Below, in pieces: positions 45,671 through 55,949 of a DNA stretch of 64,000 nucleotides. The stretch is from Oceanospirillaceae bacterium (GTDB lineage: Bacteria; Pseudomonadota; Gammaproteobacteria; Pseudomonadales; Balneatricaceae): positions 124,001-188,000 of the forward strand of contig JAPYOS010000005.1 of assembly GCA_029938085.1 (NCBI GenBank), in the 5' to 3' direction. Numbering within the stretch: the stretch's first letter is position 1; every line of letters begins with the position of its first letter. A model generated the notes under the pieces. It was not told the origin of the DNA. It did no database searches and saw only the letters and a list, made by a program, of their open reading frames with translations. The position numbers and the translations under genes were made by a program.

Positions 45671-48262
45671 ATGAACGAACAATACTACGCACAAGACATC
45701 GAACCGCAGATTCAAGCATTTTGGGAAGACAACAACAGCTTTGTTGCCACCGACAAGCCAGACCAAGAAAAGTACTACTGCCTGTCTATGTTCCCATACC
45801 CAAGTGGACGACTACACATGGGCCATGTGCGTAACTACACTATCGGCGACGTAATTTCTCGCTTCCAGCGCATGAAAGGTAAAAACGTGTTGCAACCCAT
45901 GGGTTGGGATGCGTTTGGCCTGCCCGCAGAGAATGCGGCTATGAAAAATAATGTACCACCGGCCCAGTGGACTCACGAGAACATTGCCTACATGCGCGAC
46001 CAGCTCAAGCGCATGGGTTTTGGTTACGATTGGAGCCGAGAATTGGCTACCTGTGAACCGTCTTATTATCGCTGGGAACAGTGGTTTTTTACCAAGCTAC
46101 TCAACAAAGGCTTGGTTTACAAAAAGAATGCCGTGGTTAACTGGGACCCCGTTGACCAAACCGTATTGGCTAACGAGCAGGTCATTGACGGCCGCGGCTG
46201 GCGCTCTGGCGCTTTAGTAGAGCGCAAAGAAATCCCACAGTGGTTCCTTAAGATCACCGACTACGCCGACCAGTTACTTGACGACCTTGACCAATTAGAC
46301 GATTGGCCCGAACAAGTACGTACCATGCAGCGTAATTGGATCGGCCGCTCTCAGGGTGTTGAGTTGAGTTTTGAAGTAGCCGAATACGGTGCCTTAGAAG
46401 TTTTTACCACGCGCCCAGATACCTTAATGGGAGTCACTTACGTCGCGGTTGCACCACAACATCCGTTGGCATTAAAGGCTGCACTGACCAACCCAGCCAT
46501 GGGTGAGTTCATCGATAGCTGCAAAAACATGAAAGTGGCCGAAGCGGATATGGCCACCATGGAAAAGTTAGGCATGGACACTGGCTTTAGCGCCATTCAC
46601 CCTCTTACCGGCCAACCTGTACCCGTGTGGACTGCCAACTTTGTATTGATGGATTATGGTTCAGGTGCGGTGATGTCGGTCCCCGGACACGACCAGCGCG
46701 ACTGGGAATTTGCCACTAAGTACGGCCTTAACATCCAACAAGTGATTCGCCCCGCCGACGAGTCTATTGAAGTGGACGTGAGTAAAGCAGCCTATACCGA
46801 CAAAGGTTTGTTAGTTAACTCTGGCGCCTTTGACGAGATGGAATTTCAACTGGCTTTTGACTCCATTGCCGCCGAGCTAGATCAGCAAGGCAAGGGCAAA
46901 GTAACCACGAACTATCGCTTGCGCGACTGGGGCGTTTCACGCCAACGTTATTGGGGAGCGCCTATTCCAGTCATCAACTGCAACACCTGTGGCGCGGTAC
47001 CCGTGCCTGAAGACCAGCTGCCTGTGGTATTGCCTACCGATGTTGAGTTTGATGGCAGTGGTTCGCCTATTAAAAAGATGGCGTCGTTCATTAATACCAG
47101 CTGCCCTAAGTGTGGTGACGCAGCCGAACGTGAAACCGACACCTTCGACACCTTTATGGAGTCGTCTTGGTATTACGCGCGTTTTACTAGCGCTAACCAC
47201 AATGACAGCATGTTAGCGCCAGGTTCTGCTGATTATTGGGCCCCAGTGGATCAATACGTTGGCGGTATTGAGCATGCTATTTTGCACCTACTTTACTCTC
47301 GCTTCTTCCATAAGTTAATGCGTGATATGGGTTTAGTCTCTTCTGACGAACCCTTTAAAAAGCTACTTTGCCAAGGCATGGTCCTAGCCCATACATATTA
47401 CCAAGAAGACGCCAAAGGCGGCCAGGATTGGATTTCACCGCTAGACGTAGACCCTATCATTGACGACAAGAGCCGCATTACCGGCGCCATTAAAAAGTCG
47501 GATGGTTCAGCAGTTCTGTACGACGGCATGGGTAAAATGTCTAAGTCGAAAAACAACGGCATCGACCCACAAACCATGATTGACCAGTATGGTGCAGATG
47601 CTGTGCGCTTATTCACCATGTTTGCTGCGCCACCTGAGCAGTCATTGGAGTGGTCCGACGCGGGCCTTGAAGGCTCACAACGGTTTATTAAACGTTTCTG
47701 GAGACAAGTACAGCAACACTTAGCTGGGCCAGTTGCGCCGGCCTTAGATGTGGCTAAGCTCAACCAAAAGCAACAGGACATGCGTCGTAAAACCCATGCG
47801 ACCATTGAAAAGGTGAGTGACGATATCGATCGCCGCAACACCTTTAACACCGCCATTGCAGCCATTATGGAACTCAGCAATGCCATCTCAAAGTTTGATG
47901 ATAGTTCGGAGCAGGGTTTAGCCGTACGCGCCGAGAGCCTACGCACATCTGTATTGTTACTGTCGCCATTTACACCGCACCTGTGTCATAGTCTATGGCA
48001 AGCCTTTGAAGGCACCGATGATATTTTGCAAACCCCATGGCCAGAGGTAGATGCCCAGGCGTTGGTAAAATCCAATATCGATATGATGATTCAGGTGAAC
48101 GGCAAGTTGCGTAGCAAAATTAGCATCGATGCCAACACCGACCGCGACACCATTCAGCAGTTGGCCTTGGCCGACGACAAAGTGCAAAGCTTTATTACCG
48201 ACAAAGCGGTACGTAAGGTCATTGTTGTGCCTAACAAACTAGTTAACATTGTGGTTAGCTAA
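45671..48262 (+). CDS. leuS: Leucyl-tRNA synthetase
   Basis: An 863-residue class Ia synthetase. The HIGH-type motif [19 protein letters not shown] and the KMSKS motif ([11 protein letters not shown]) are present, with the editing domain between them ([17 protein letters not shown]) and the leucine-specific zinc-type insertion. The frame opens at 45629 upstream; [10 protein letters not shown] at 45671 is the family start. It leads leuS-lptE-holA, a conserved order. The 241 bases between the tRNA and this start hold no other gene. Confidence 0.97.
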   Translation: MNEQYYAQDIEPQIQAFWEDNNSFVATDKPDQEKYYCLSMFPYPSGRLHMGHVRNYTIGDVISRFQRMKGKNVLQPMGWDAFGLPAENAAMKNNVPPAQWTHENIAYMRDQLKRMGFGYDWSRELATCEPSYYRWEQWFFTKLLNKGLVYKKNAVVNWDPVDQTVLANEQVIDGRGWRSGALVERKEIPQWFLKITDYADQLLDDLDQLDDWPEQVRTMQRNWIGRSQGVELSFEVAEYGALEVFTTRPDTLMGVTYVAVAPQHPLALKAALTNPAMGEFIDSCKNMKVAEADMATMEKLGMDTGFSAIHPLTGQPVPVWTANFVLMDYGSGAVMSVPGHDQRDWEFATKYGLNIQQVIRPADESIEVDVSKAAYTDKGLLVNSGAFDEMEFQLAFDSIAAELDQQGKGKVTTNYRLRDWGVSRQRYWGAPIPVINCNTCGAVPVPEDQLPVVLPTDVEFDGSGSPIKKMASFINTSCPKCGDAAERETDTFDTFMESSWYYARFTSANHNDSMLAPGSADYWAPVDQYVGGIEHAILHLLYSRFFHKLMRDMGLVSSDEPFKKLLCQGMVLAHTYYQEDAKGGQDWISPLDVDPIIDDKSRITGAIKKSDGSAVLYDGMGKMSKSKNNGIDPQTMIDQYGADAVRLFTMFAAPPEQSLEWSDAGLEGSQRFIKRFWRQVQQHLAGPVAPALDVAKLNQKQQDMRRKTHATIEKVSDDIDRRNTFNTAIAAIMELSNAISKFDDSSEQGLAVRAESLRTSVLLLSPFTPHLCHSLWQAFEGTDDILQTPWPEVDAQALVKSNIDMMIQVNGKLRSKISIDANTDRDTIQQLALADDKVQSFITDKAVRKVIVVPNKLVNIVVS

Positions 48263-48275
48263 GCGAGCCGTATAA

Positions 48276-48806
48276 ATGAAAACCATAGCCTCTCAGTTTA
48301 TTTCTAAACTAACCTTTAAGTTAGCCTTGGTGTGTATTAGTGTACTGCTGGGCAGTTGTGGTTTTCACCTGCAAGGACAGAGCCAAGCGGCCTACCCCGC
48401 TACGCTAAGTTTGTACTCTAACGACACCCAGCTAAGCGCCCAAGTGGCTGCCTTATTAGCGCAACAACAAGTTGAGATTGAGTCAGTTGAGGCGCTCAAT
48501 ACGCAGCCGTTATTGCGACCTCAACTGAGCTTAACTCAGACACTACAAAACCGCGCCGAGCTTATTTTGGATCAAAATGGTGACGTTACCGTATGGCGCT
48601 ACACTTTGACCACGCACTACCTGTATCAAACCGCTGACAATGCCGACCAAGCATACATCTCAGGCTTGCCATTGTCCGTGAGTACAGATGTTGACTTGAG
48701 CGGTGGCCAAGCAACGGTTAACCAACGCATCGAGGCCGACAGTTGGGATTTGCTGTACCGCCAACTCGCTAGCCGTGTAATGCGTCAGCTTAGCCGCCAA
48801 CAATAA
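48276..48806 (+). CDS. lptE: LPS-assembly lipoprotein LptE
   Basis: A 176-residue outer-membrane lipoprotein. The lipobox LLGSC places the lipidated cysteine at residue 28, followed by GFHLQG, the start of the LptE beta-sandwich. It plugs the LptD barrel that inserts LPS. It follows leuS by 13 bases and precedes holA. It complements lptCAB found at 6021-7893. Confidence 0.94.
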   Translation: MKTIASQFISKLTFKLALVCISVLLGSCGFHLQGQSQAAYPATLSLYSNDTQLSAQVAALLAQQQVEIESVEALNTQPLLRPQLSLTQTLQNRAELILDQNGDVTVWRYTLTTHYLYQTADNADQAYISGLPLSVSTDVDLSGGQATVNQRIEADSWDLLYRQLASRVMRQLSRQQ

Positions 48807-48811
48807 CCGCC

Positions 48812-49825
48812 ATGCGAATTAAACCCGATCAACTTGAGCAGCATTTAAACCAAGGTTTAGCCGCCTGCTATTTGGTGTTTGGTGACGAGCCATTGTTGCA
48901 ACAAGAGATATGTGACGCTATTCGCCAACAAGCGCGCCAGCAGGCGTTTTTAGAGCGCGATTTATTTCACGTTGAGGGGCGTTTTGATTGGCAACAAATT
49001 AACGCCGCTGATCAAGCCATGTCATTATTTTCCAGCCGCAAGATCATTGAAATACGCATGCCCAGCGGCAAGCCCGGAAAAGAAGGCTCCGCCGCGCTGG
49101 CACAGCTGGTGGCCGAGCCTAATCCAGACAACCTTATACTCATTAGCAGTGGCAAGATCGATGGTAGCGGCCAAAAAGGCAAGTGGTTTAAAGCCCTAGA
49201 AAAAGCTGGGGTATGTATTCCTATCTACCCGCTGGAAGTGCCTCAAATGACACGCTGGGTACAGAAACGGGCGCAATCTCTCAACCTAAGCATTACCCCC
49301 GATGCCAGCCAATTGCTGGTGCAACGCACCGAAGGCAATCTACTAGCCACGGCCCAAGAGCTCGAGAAGTTTACTCTGCAAGGGCCCAACAAACAGATCA
49401 CCGCCGACGATATCGCTAGCGATGTAGGTGGTCATGCTCGATACAGCAGTTTTCAATTGGTCGACACCGCACTTGGTGGTTCCCCCGAGCGTAGCTTAAC
49501 CATGCTTTATGGATTGCGAGAAGAAGGCACCGACGCCATGGCGATGCTGTGGGTGTTAAGCCGTGAAATTCGTTTACTGCACAAACTCATTAACCATGAG
49601 CAGGGCATTGAAGCAGGGTTACGGCAAGAACGTGTGTGGGAAAAACGTAAAGCCTGTTTGCGCCATGCAGCGCAACAGCACAACAACCAGAGCCTAGCTA
49701 AAATGTTGCACCAATGCCAACAAATTGATCAGAGTATCAAAGGTGTAGGCACGGCTAACGTATGGGATTTAGTAGGCCAACTCACCCTATGCCTAGCTGG
49801 CACAGACATTGGTTTAGCTAGCTAA
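48812..49825 (+). CDS. holA: DNA polymerase III delta subunit
   Basis: A 337-residue clamp-loader delta subunit. The N-terminal AAA+-like domain begins MRIKPDQLEQHLNQGL with CYLVFGDEPLLQQE, a modified P-loop that does not bind ATP, and the C-terminal collar helices follow. It opens the sliding clamp. Its stop overlaps the convergent dehydrogenase gene by eight bases. Normally nadD, rsfS and rlmH follow holA; here they are missing. Confidence 0.94.
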   Translation: MRIKPDQLEQHLNQGLAACYLVFGDEPLLQQEICDAIRQQARQQAFLERDLFHVEGRFDWQQINAADQAMSLFSSRKIIEIRMPSGKPGKEGSAALAQLVAEPNPDNLILISSGKIDGSGQKGKWFKALEKAGVCIPIYPLEVPQMTRWVQKRAQSLNLSITPDASQLLVQRTEGNLLATAQELEKFTLQGPNKQITADDIASDVGGHARYSSFQLVDTALGGSPERSLTMLYGLREEGTDAMAMLWVLSREIRLLHKLINHEQGIEAGLRQERVWEKRKACLRHAAQQHNNQSLAKMLHQCQQIDQSIKGVGTANVWDLVGQLTLCLAGTDIGLAS

Positions 49826-51065
49826 ACCGCCCAATACTATAAGCACTCAAATCCGTGTTTAACTCAGGCTGCATTAACGCTTCAGCTAACATTTGCCCAC
49901 TAGTAGCTGCTTGGGTCATACCTAAGTGAGAATGGCCAAAGGCATAACATAAACCTTGCCACTTAACAGACGGGCCTAATACCGGTAATGAGTCCGGGGT
50001 AGACGGCCGATGACCCATCCATTGTGTGCCGCCTTCGGTATTAAGATCCGGCAAATAGCGCTTCGCTAAACGTAACAAACTTTCGCTTCGTCTATAATTG
50101 GGCGCAGCCTTAAGGCCAGCAAATTCAGATGCCCCCCCGACCCGCAGTCCAATAGCCAAAGGCGAAGCCACAAACATTTGTTCGGCAAATAGCAATTCGT
50201 GTTTTAAGCTAATACTGGGGTTAGGTAAGGTGGTATTGTAGCCGCGCTCCGACTCGAGCAAACAGGATTCCCCCACTTGTTTAGCGAGCGCCTTAGACCA
50301 AGCTCCTGCAGCCACTATGGTCATGTCGGCGTTGATAACGCCTTGGCTAGTGGTAACGCCTACCACACTACTCTGGGCGCATTCCAAGGCATCAACGTTG
50401 GTGTTGACCATAGTAACGCCCTGCGCTATCAACCAGTGCCTCAGGCAACCCACCAAACCTTTCGGGTCATCCATAATGCGCCATTGAGGTTGGAACACAC
50501 CAAACTGCTTGGCCTTGCCAATGGCTGGCGCCATACGACGCAAGTCATCTTCGCCTAACAACTCGTAATCTTGGCCATGCTGTTTACGTATACGCCATTC
50601 TAACGCATTTTTTTTAAAGCTCTTATAGCTGTCGTATACTCGTATACAGCCTTTATCGTGTACTTTATCGGCATAACCAATGGCGTGTAGCATCGGGTCA
50701 TAATCAGCACTCACCCGCTCATTGATGGCGTGTAAAGCGTCTGCAATATGAGCCACTTGACGCTTGCGACTATGGCCAAGGTAAGAAAGCATCCAGGGCA
50801 TAAACGAAGGAATATGTGCCGGCCGTAGGGACAAAGGCCCCATAGGGTCTAACAGCCATTTGGGGATGGACCAGATTTGGCCCGGCAGGCTATGGGGCAC
50901 ACACTCACTAATGGCTAAAGCGCCGGCATTGCCATAGGAGGCTTTGTCACCCTCTATGTCGCGATCAACCACGGTCACTTTGATGCCACGCATGTGTAAT
51001 GCATAAGCACAACACAAGCCGACCATACCCGCGCCCACCACGATTGCGGTTTGGTTAGCTTGCAT
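49818..51065 (-). CDS. D-amino acid dehydrogenase-like FAD oxidoreductase
   Basis: A 415-residue DAO-fold flavoprotein. The N-terminal GxGxxG motif is VVGAGMVGLCCAYAL, and a later VAAGAWSKAL segment and C-terminal GLCYAFGHSHLGMTQA complete the FAD-binding pattern. It resembles DadA-type dehydrogenases that feed electrons from D-amino acids into the respiratory chain. The substrate is not certain. It lies six bases after the saccharopine-dehydrogenase-like gene and is likely co-transcribed with it. Confidence 0.85.
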   Translation of the reverse strand: MQANQTAIVVGAGMVGLCCAYALHMRGIKVTVVDRDIEGDKASYGNAGALAISECVPHSLPGQIWSIPKWLLDPMGPLSLRPAHIPSFMPWMLSYLGHSRKRQVAHIADALHAINERVSADYDPMLHAIGYADKVHDKGCIRVYDSYKSFKKNALEWRIRKQHGQDYELLGEDDLRRMAPAIGKAKQFGVFQPQWRIMDDPKGLVGCLRHWLIAQGVTMVNTNVDALECAQSSVVGVTTSQGVINADMTIVAAGAWSKALAKQVGESCLLESERGYNTTLPNPSISLKHELLFAEQMFVASPLAIGLRVGGASEFAGLKAAPNYRRSESLLRLAKRYLPDLNTEGGTQWMGHRPSTPDSLPVLGPSVKWQGLCYAFGHSHLGMTQAATSGQMLAEALMQPELNTDLSAYSIGRFS

Positions 51066-51070
51066 AGCGG

Positions 51071-52234
51071 TTACTCCATGTGATTCAGGTGTTGGATATT
51101 CTCATGGTTGCCATTCAAATACACCAACCAATCTTTTACCAAATCCATTTCTTTAGGCGCCGCACTCACCCCAGCTGCAATACGCTCTTGCAATACGGCA
51201 TCTACCGCGAGGCTCACTGTGGTCGAGACTAAACGCGCCATAGCGCTGCCTTTCTCGCTGCCAAAGGCATCCATTGAATAACTCTCTCGCCAAATGGTTT
51301 CACCGGTGTCTTCATCTTTGGCCAACAGTTCGACATACAAAACCACGCGATCTTGTTCGCCGTCTTTGAAGGCGTGTTGTTGCCATAACTCGTCTGACTT
51401 GGCGACTAATTGCGCTTCAATGTCGGCGTTATCACCTGAGGCGATTAAGCTAAATACATCTTCCCATGCCGATGACCAACCTCGTAAGCGCAGGGATCCG
51501 CGAACAAACGTATCCACTGTCCATTGTGGATCAAAGCCGTATTGCGCCATAAACGGCACTGAGTCCCGATTAGGGATAGCTTCAAAGGTTGGACTGTAAT
51601 TTTCACTTAAAGGCATGGTGTAATCACGCACAGCTTGCCAGGGTTTAGGGCAGGTTTTCACTTGTGAGTCATCTATCCACTGGGCCGTCGTACGCAGGGC
51701 GTTAAGCACCCCTAAAGGTGACCATGAAAACTTGTATTTGAAGTCGTTTTCTTCGGCTGGCAAACCGCCACAAAAGGAGCGAAATTCGATGCGATTACTG
51801 GCGGCATAAGCGGCAGAATCTCGGTAGTCGTTGAGTAAGGCATAGGCCAACAAATGATCAATACCAGGGTCTAAACCCACTTCGTTGACTAAACATAGAC
51901 CTAACTTTTGTGCTCGTTCATCTAACTCCAGCATGGCCGGCGATAAATAACTGCTCGACACAAAGTGTGCTTTTTTGCTTAACGCCAATTCAGCCGCCTG
52001 CACATGAAAGGTGCCCGGCAGCATCGACACAACAATGTCACCTTGGCTTACATGATTTTCCAACTCTTGCCAATCCAGAGTGCGGGCCTGGCAAGTGCCT
52101 TCTAAATGTTCGATAACCGCCTGAGCCTTGCTCAAAGTTCGGTTCCATAACCAAAGTTCGGTACCGTTATTAATCAACCGTTCAATGCCGGGTGCGCTGG
52201 ACAACCCAGCGCCTAACCAATGTACTATTGCCAC
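51071..52234 (-). CDS. Saccharopine dehydrogenase-like oxidoreductase
   Basis: A 387-residue protein with a Rossmann N-terminus (VHWLGAGLSSAPGIERL) and the family's later LGLCLVNEVGLDPGIDHLLA segment. Related enzymes act on saccharopine or on other amino-acid imines. The first glycine motif is slightly unusual (GAGLSSAPG). With the DadA-like gene it suggests amino-acid oxidation, but the substrate cannot be read. Confidence 0.8.
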   Translation of the reverse strand: MAIVHWLGAGLSSAPGIERLINNGTELWLWNRTLSKAQAVIEHLEGTCQARTLDWQELENHVSQGDIVVSMLPGTFHVQAAELALSKKAHFVSSSYLSPAMLELDERAQKLGLCLVNEVGLDPGIDHLLAYALLNDYRDSAAYAASNRIEFRSFCGGLPAEENDFKYKFSWSPLGVLNALRTTAQWIDDSQVKTCPKPWQAVRDYTMPLSENYSPTFEAIPNRDSVPFMAQYGFDPQWTVDTFVRGSLRLRGWSSAWEDVFSLIASGDNADIEAQLVAKSDELWQQHAFKDGEQDRVVLYVELLAKDEDTGETIWRESYSMDAFGSEKGSAMARLVSTTVSLAVDAVLQERIAAGVSAAPKEMDLVKDWLVYLNGNHENIQHLNHME

Positions 52235-52261
52235 AACTACCTCTTCGCTTGTTATCGTTAA

Positions 52262-52636
52262 TTAAATATAGGGGCTCACCACCTGTATAAATTCTTCTTC
52301 GGAAAACGGTTTGCCAACAAAGTCGTTCACACCAATGGCAAACCAAATCGCTTGATCGGTGTCTGGGTTACGCGCAGTGATAGCTATCACTGGTGTTTTT
52401 GCTTTGCTGGGATCGGCCAAGACTCTGATTTTGGTAGTGGCCTCAATGCCATCCATATGGGGCATCATGATATCCATGAGCACTAAATCATAGTCGTTGC
52501 TTTCAACCATCTCTACAGCCTGCTGACCGTCATCAGCTAAATCAATAGTATAGTCACCTATGGCTAAGAACTCACTGATAACTTCTTGGTTCAATAGGTC
52601 GTCATCGACCACAAGCACACGTTGGCTCGCACTCAT
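52262..52636 (-). CDS. Stand-alone response regulator receiver
   Basis: A 124-residue CheY-like domain. The acidic pocket is LVVDDDLLNQ, the phosphorylated aspartate is in YDLVLMDIMMPHMDG, and the conserved threonine/serine (VIAITARN) and lysine (FVGKPFS) are present. No output domain or histidine kinase is attached or adjacent, so its partner is encoded elsewhere. It lies 27 bases upstream of the saccharopine-like gene on the same strand and might share a transcript. Confidence 0.88.
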   Translation of the reverse strand: MSASQRVLVVDDDLLNQEVISEFLAIGDYTIDLADDGQQAVEMVESNDYDLVLMDIMMPHMDGIEATTKIRVLADPSKAKTPVIAITARNPDTDQAIWFAIGVNDFVGKPFSEEEFIQVVSPYI

Positions 52637-52696
52637 CCACTACACCTCAATTTTAATCCACTTTGCGACAATACGAGCTTGTTTTTATAATTCGAC

Positions 52697-53659
52697 TCAA
52701 GTTATCACTTCGCCCTTGGCTTGTAAATCGGCATGATAAGAAGATCGTACAAGGGGGCCACTGGCGACGTGTTTAAAACCCATAGCCTTTGCGGCCTTAC
52801 CCAATTCGTCAAATTCAGCAGGTGGCACAAAGCGGTCTACTGGCAGGTGATTAAGGCTCGGCTGCAGGTACTGCCCTAGGGTTAACATGTCCACCCCATG
52901 GTCCCTTAAGTCTTGTAATACTTGAAGTACTTCTTCATTGGTTTCGCCCAAACCCAGCATCAGGCCAGACTTAGTTAACACGTCTGGACAACGCTGTTTG
53001 TATCTTTCTAACAACTGCAACGACCATGCGTAATCGGAGCCGGGCCTAATCTTCTTGTACAGGCGAGGAATCGATTCCAAATTGTGATTAAACACGTGGG
53101 GCGGCGTTTGCTGAAGAATATCTAGAGCAATGTCCATACGTCCACGAAAGTCCGGCACCAGCACTTCTACTTGGGTGACCGGGGTACGCTCATTAATAGC
53201 GGCAATACAATCGGCGAAGTGTTGTGCGCCACCGTCGCGTAAATCATCTCTATCGACCGATGTCACGACCACATACTTTAACGCCATATCGGCTACTGCA
53301 GTAGCCAACTCTTTGGGCTCGTCTACCGACAGTGGGTTAGGCCGGCCGTGGGCAACATCACAAAAAGGGCAGCGGCGAGTACAAATCTCACCCATAATCA
53401 TAAAGGTCGCGGTACCTTGGCTAAAACACTCACCAAGGTTGGGGCAATTCGCTTCTTCACACACGGAGGCAAGCTTATGTTCTCTCAATTTGGCCTTAAT
53501 ACGGTTAACTTCCGGCGAGCTCACTACTTTAATCCGCAACCAATCCGGTTTACGGGGCATTTTTTCCGTAGGAATAACTTTAATTGGGATACGTGCTACT
53601 TTGTCTGCGCCACGTAACTTAACGCCGGCTTCAGCTTTGTAGGGTTTGGTCATAATCAC
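52697..53659 (-). CDS. lipA: Lipoyl synthase
   Basis: A 320-residue radical SAM enzyme inserting sulfur into octanoyl groups. The SAM cluster motif is CTRRCPFC, and the auxiliary cluster motif [12 protein letters not shown] is also present, with the C-terminal RSSYHAD. The frame opens with MIMTKPY; the start may be the second or third codon. Its start overlaps the lipB stop by 29 bases, consistent with coupling. Confidence 0.97.
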   Translation of the reverse strand: MIMTKPYKAEAGVKLRGADKVARIPIKVIPTEKMPRKPDWLRIKVVSSPEVNRIKAKLREHKLASVCEEANCPNLGECFSQGTATFMIMGEICTRRCPFCDVAHGRPNPLSVDEPKELATAVADMALKYVVVTSVDRDDLRDGGAQHFADCIAAINERTPVTQVEVLVPDFRGRMDIALDILQQTPPHVFNHNLESIPRLYKKIRPGSDYAWSLQLLERYKQRCPDVLTKSGLMLGLGETNEEVLQVLQDLRDHGVDMLTLGQYLQPSLNHLPVDRFVPPAEFDELGKAAKAMGFKHVASGPLVRSSYHADLQAKGEVIT

Positions 53660-54380
53660 TTGCCATATTGGGGTTATTTGGGACCCAAGCGTGTTGGGTA
53701 TAATTAACTGTTTGGTAATGCAACTGTTCGACTAAACTCTGGCTTAACACCCGCGCCACTTGGTCTAGATTAAAACCATGAGCTGTAAAGTCTGCCAAGT
53801 CACTCATCTGCACCATATTCAGGCCAGGGTAACCACAGGGGTTAATGCGCTCAAAGGGGGCTAAATCCATGTCTACATTGAGCGCCAAACCATGGAAACT
53901 GCAGCCTTTTCGAACTCGAAGGCCCAAAGAAGCAATTTTACTGCCATGCACATAAACCCCCGGCGCTTTAGGGTCTGCCTGAGCATCAATACCAAAATTG
54001 TTTAAGCAGCCAATAAGGGCCTGTTCCAAGAGGGTAACCAAGCGCCTAACACCAATACCTAGGCGCTTTAAATCTAACAACACATACATCATTAATTGCC
54101 CGGGGCCATGGTAGGTGACCTGCCCGCCTCGGTCGGATTGCACAACAGGAATAACCCCTGCATCCAATATATGTGCTGCTTTACCCGCTTGACCTTGGGT
54201 GAACACTGGAGGGTGCTGCAACAACCACACTTCATCCATCGATGCAGCGTTACGTTGGTTGGTGAAGTCCTGCATTGCCTGCCAACTTTGCGCGTAGTCT
54301 TGGCTCTCTAACTGTCGAATAACCAGACTACTGGTAGTGCTGCAGTTTTGCTCATCAGAGAACAAGCTGCACCTTACCAC
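53631..54380 (-). CDS. lipB: Octanoyltransferase LipB
   Basis: A 249-residue lipoate-pathway enzyme moving octanoate from ACP to target proteins. The substrate segment [16 protein letters not shown], the active lysine segment [19 protein letters not shown], and the catalytic cysteine in NPCGYPGL are present. The open frame begins about 20 residues upstream of the usual LipB start and overlaps ybeD, so the real start may lie just downstream of 54380. Confidence 0.95.
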   Translation of the reverse strand: MVRCSLFSDEQNCSTTSSLVIRQLESQDYAQSWQAMQDFTNQRNAASMDEVWLLQHPPVFTQGQAGKAAHILDAGVIPVVQSDRGGQVTYHGPGQLMMYVLLDLKRLGIGVRRLVTLLEQALIGCLNNFGIDAQADPKAPGVYVHGSKIASLGLRVRKGCSFHGLALNVDMDLAPFERINPCGYPGLNMVQMSDLADFTAHGFNLDQVARVLSQSLVEQLHYQTVNYTQHAWVPNNPNMASDYDQTLQS

Positions 54381-54630
54381 TGGCCAACAAGGCTTGGTGA
54401 ATTTGCTGTAAATGAGCTTCGCTTTGAGCCGTAATAGCCAAACGGATAGACTGGAAGTTGCCGTTACGGCTGTCCACTACCTGCACCTTCTTAAGGTCTA
54501 GGTCCGCCGCCAATTGCTGTACGCACTGCACCACCCAAGCCTGATAATCTGGCGTTTTACGGCCCACAATTTTCATACTATAGTTAGCACAGGGGAACTC
54601 AATTTTAGGTGCATCGGTGGTCTTATTCAT
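54355..54630 (-). CDS. ybeD: YbeD/DUF493 family protein
   Basis: A 91-residue protein of the DUF493 family: an opening [16 protein letters not shown] segment and a ferredoxin-like fold ending near LVL. YbeD lies between dacA and lipB in many gammaproteobacteria, and its function is unknown though a regulatory role has been suggested from its fold. It overlaps both neighbours by a few bases. Confidence 0.93.
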   Translation of the reverse strand: MNKTTDAPKIEFPCANYSMKIVGRKTPDYQAWVVQCVQQLAADLDLKKVQVVDSRNGNFQSIRLAITAQSEAHLQQIHQALLASGKVQLVL

Positions 54631-55825
54631 CGCTAAACATTCTTGCTACACTGTCGCTGATGGACTTAACAAAACCACCTTTATCGACATCAGCACTGGC
54701 GACTAACTGGCGTTCGATAATCAACTCACCGTCCAACCTTATTTCCAAGCGACCTAAGCTTTGACCAGCCTTTACAGGGGCTTCAATGCCTTTATTAATA
54801 GTCATCTCAGCCTTGATGTATTTAGCCTGACCACGTGGAATGGTCACCGCTAGGTCGTCTTCAATCAATAGCTCTACATGATCTTCTGCACCGCCCCATA
54901 CACGGGCTTGAGCCACCACTTCTTGAGCATCATATAGTTGATGTGTTTCAAAGAAACGCATGCCATAGGTGAGCAATTTCTGCGATTCTTGGGCTCTAGA
55001 CTCGGTGCCCGAAGCACCCAACAAAACAGAGATTAAACGCTGACCGTCTTTCTTGGCAGAAGCCACTAAGCAATAACCCGCCGCAGAGGTGTAGCCCGTT
55101 TTGAGGCCGTCTACGGTACTGTCTCGCCACAATAACTTATTGCGATTAGGCTGGCGGATTTTGTTATAGGTGAATTCTTTTTCCGAATAGACTTTATAGT
55201 CTTCTGGGTAGTCTCGAATGATGGCGCGAGCCAAAATAGCTAAATCTCGCGCCGTAGTAGTGTGACCTTCGGCCGGAAGACCCGTGGCATTACGGAAATG
55301 AGTTTGCGTCATACCTAAACGCACGGCATGTTGATTCATCAAATCAGCAAAGGCTTCTTCACTGCCCGCTAAGTGCTCGGCAACCGCCACACTGGCATCA
55401 TTACCAGACTGGATGATAATGCCGCGCATCAAGTCTTCTAACAAGACAAACTTGCCTTCCTGAATGAACATGCGTGAGCCTTTAGTGCGCCATGCTTTTT
55501 CGCTGATGCGCACCTGGTCTGTCAAACTGACATTACCCGCAGCCACTTCGTAAGCCAACATATACGCTGTCATCATTTTTGTGAGGCTGGCTGGGGGCAA
55601 TGTTTGATCAGCATTTTGCTCCACAATCACCTTACCAGTGACGGCGTCAATTAGAATGTACGCACTCGCCGCTAGCTGAGGTGGTTGAGGTACTAGTGCT
55701 TGCGCTGCATAAACAGGGCTAGCCATCAACACCACCAAAGCCACACTCGCAAAAGCAGCAGCCGTAGCGGCCTGCATCTTTAGCATTAATAACCTGGCCG
55801 AAACCACAATATTCGCCATACTCAA
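54623..55825 (-). CDS. dacA: D-alanyl-D-alanine carboxypeptidase (PBP5/6 type)
   Basis: A 400-residue periplasmic enzyme with a signal peptide (cleavage near AQA at about residue 41). The active motifs are SLTK (catalytic serine), SGN and KTG, then the PBP5 C-terminal domain and a final amphipathic anchoring helix (FVKSISDSVARMF). It trims the terminal D-Ala of peptidoglycan, releasing D-alanine. It overlaps ybeD. Such released D-Ala is a possible input for the D-amino-acid genes downstream. Confidence 0.96.
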   Translation of the reverse strand: MSMANIVVSARLLMLKMQAATAAAFASVALVVLMASPVYAAQALVPQPPQLAASAYILIDAVTGKVIVEQNADQTLPPASLTKMMTAYMLAYEVAAGNVSLTDQVRISEKAWRTKGSRMFIQEGKFVLLEDLMRGIIIQSGNDASVAVAEHLAGSEEAFADLMNQHAVRLGMTQTHFRNATGLPAEGHTTTARDLAILARAIIRDYPEDYKVYSEKEFTYNKIRQPNRNKLLWRDSTVDGLKTGYTSAAGYCLVASAKKDGQRLISVLLGASGTESRAQESQKLLTYGMRFFETHQLYDAQEVVAQARVWGGAEDHVELLIEDDLAVTIPRGQAKYIKAEMTINKGIEAPVKAGQSLGRLEIRLDGELIIERQLVASADVDKGGFVKSISDSVARMFSDE

Positions 55826-55949
55826 ACCACCTTAGTTCATTGGCTCAAAACAACATTGAGTGCTGCATTTGAAAAATTTAACGGTATTTTTAAAGGCCCG
55901 AATTGTAGCACATGCTGGCCCATCTCACTATTGCAAAAAAACAACCCTA

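Noticed and set aside
53130..53642. 170-codon plus-strand frame across lipA
   Set aside because: Antisense to the radical-SAM gene lipA; no independent support.
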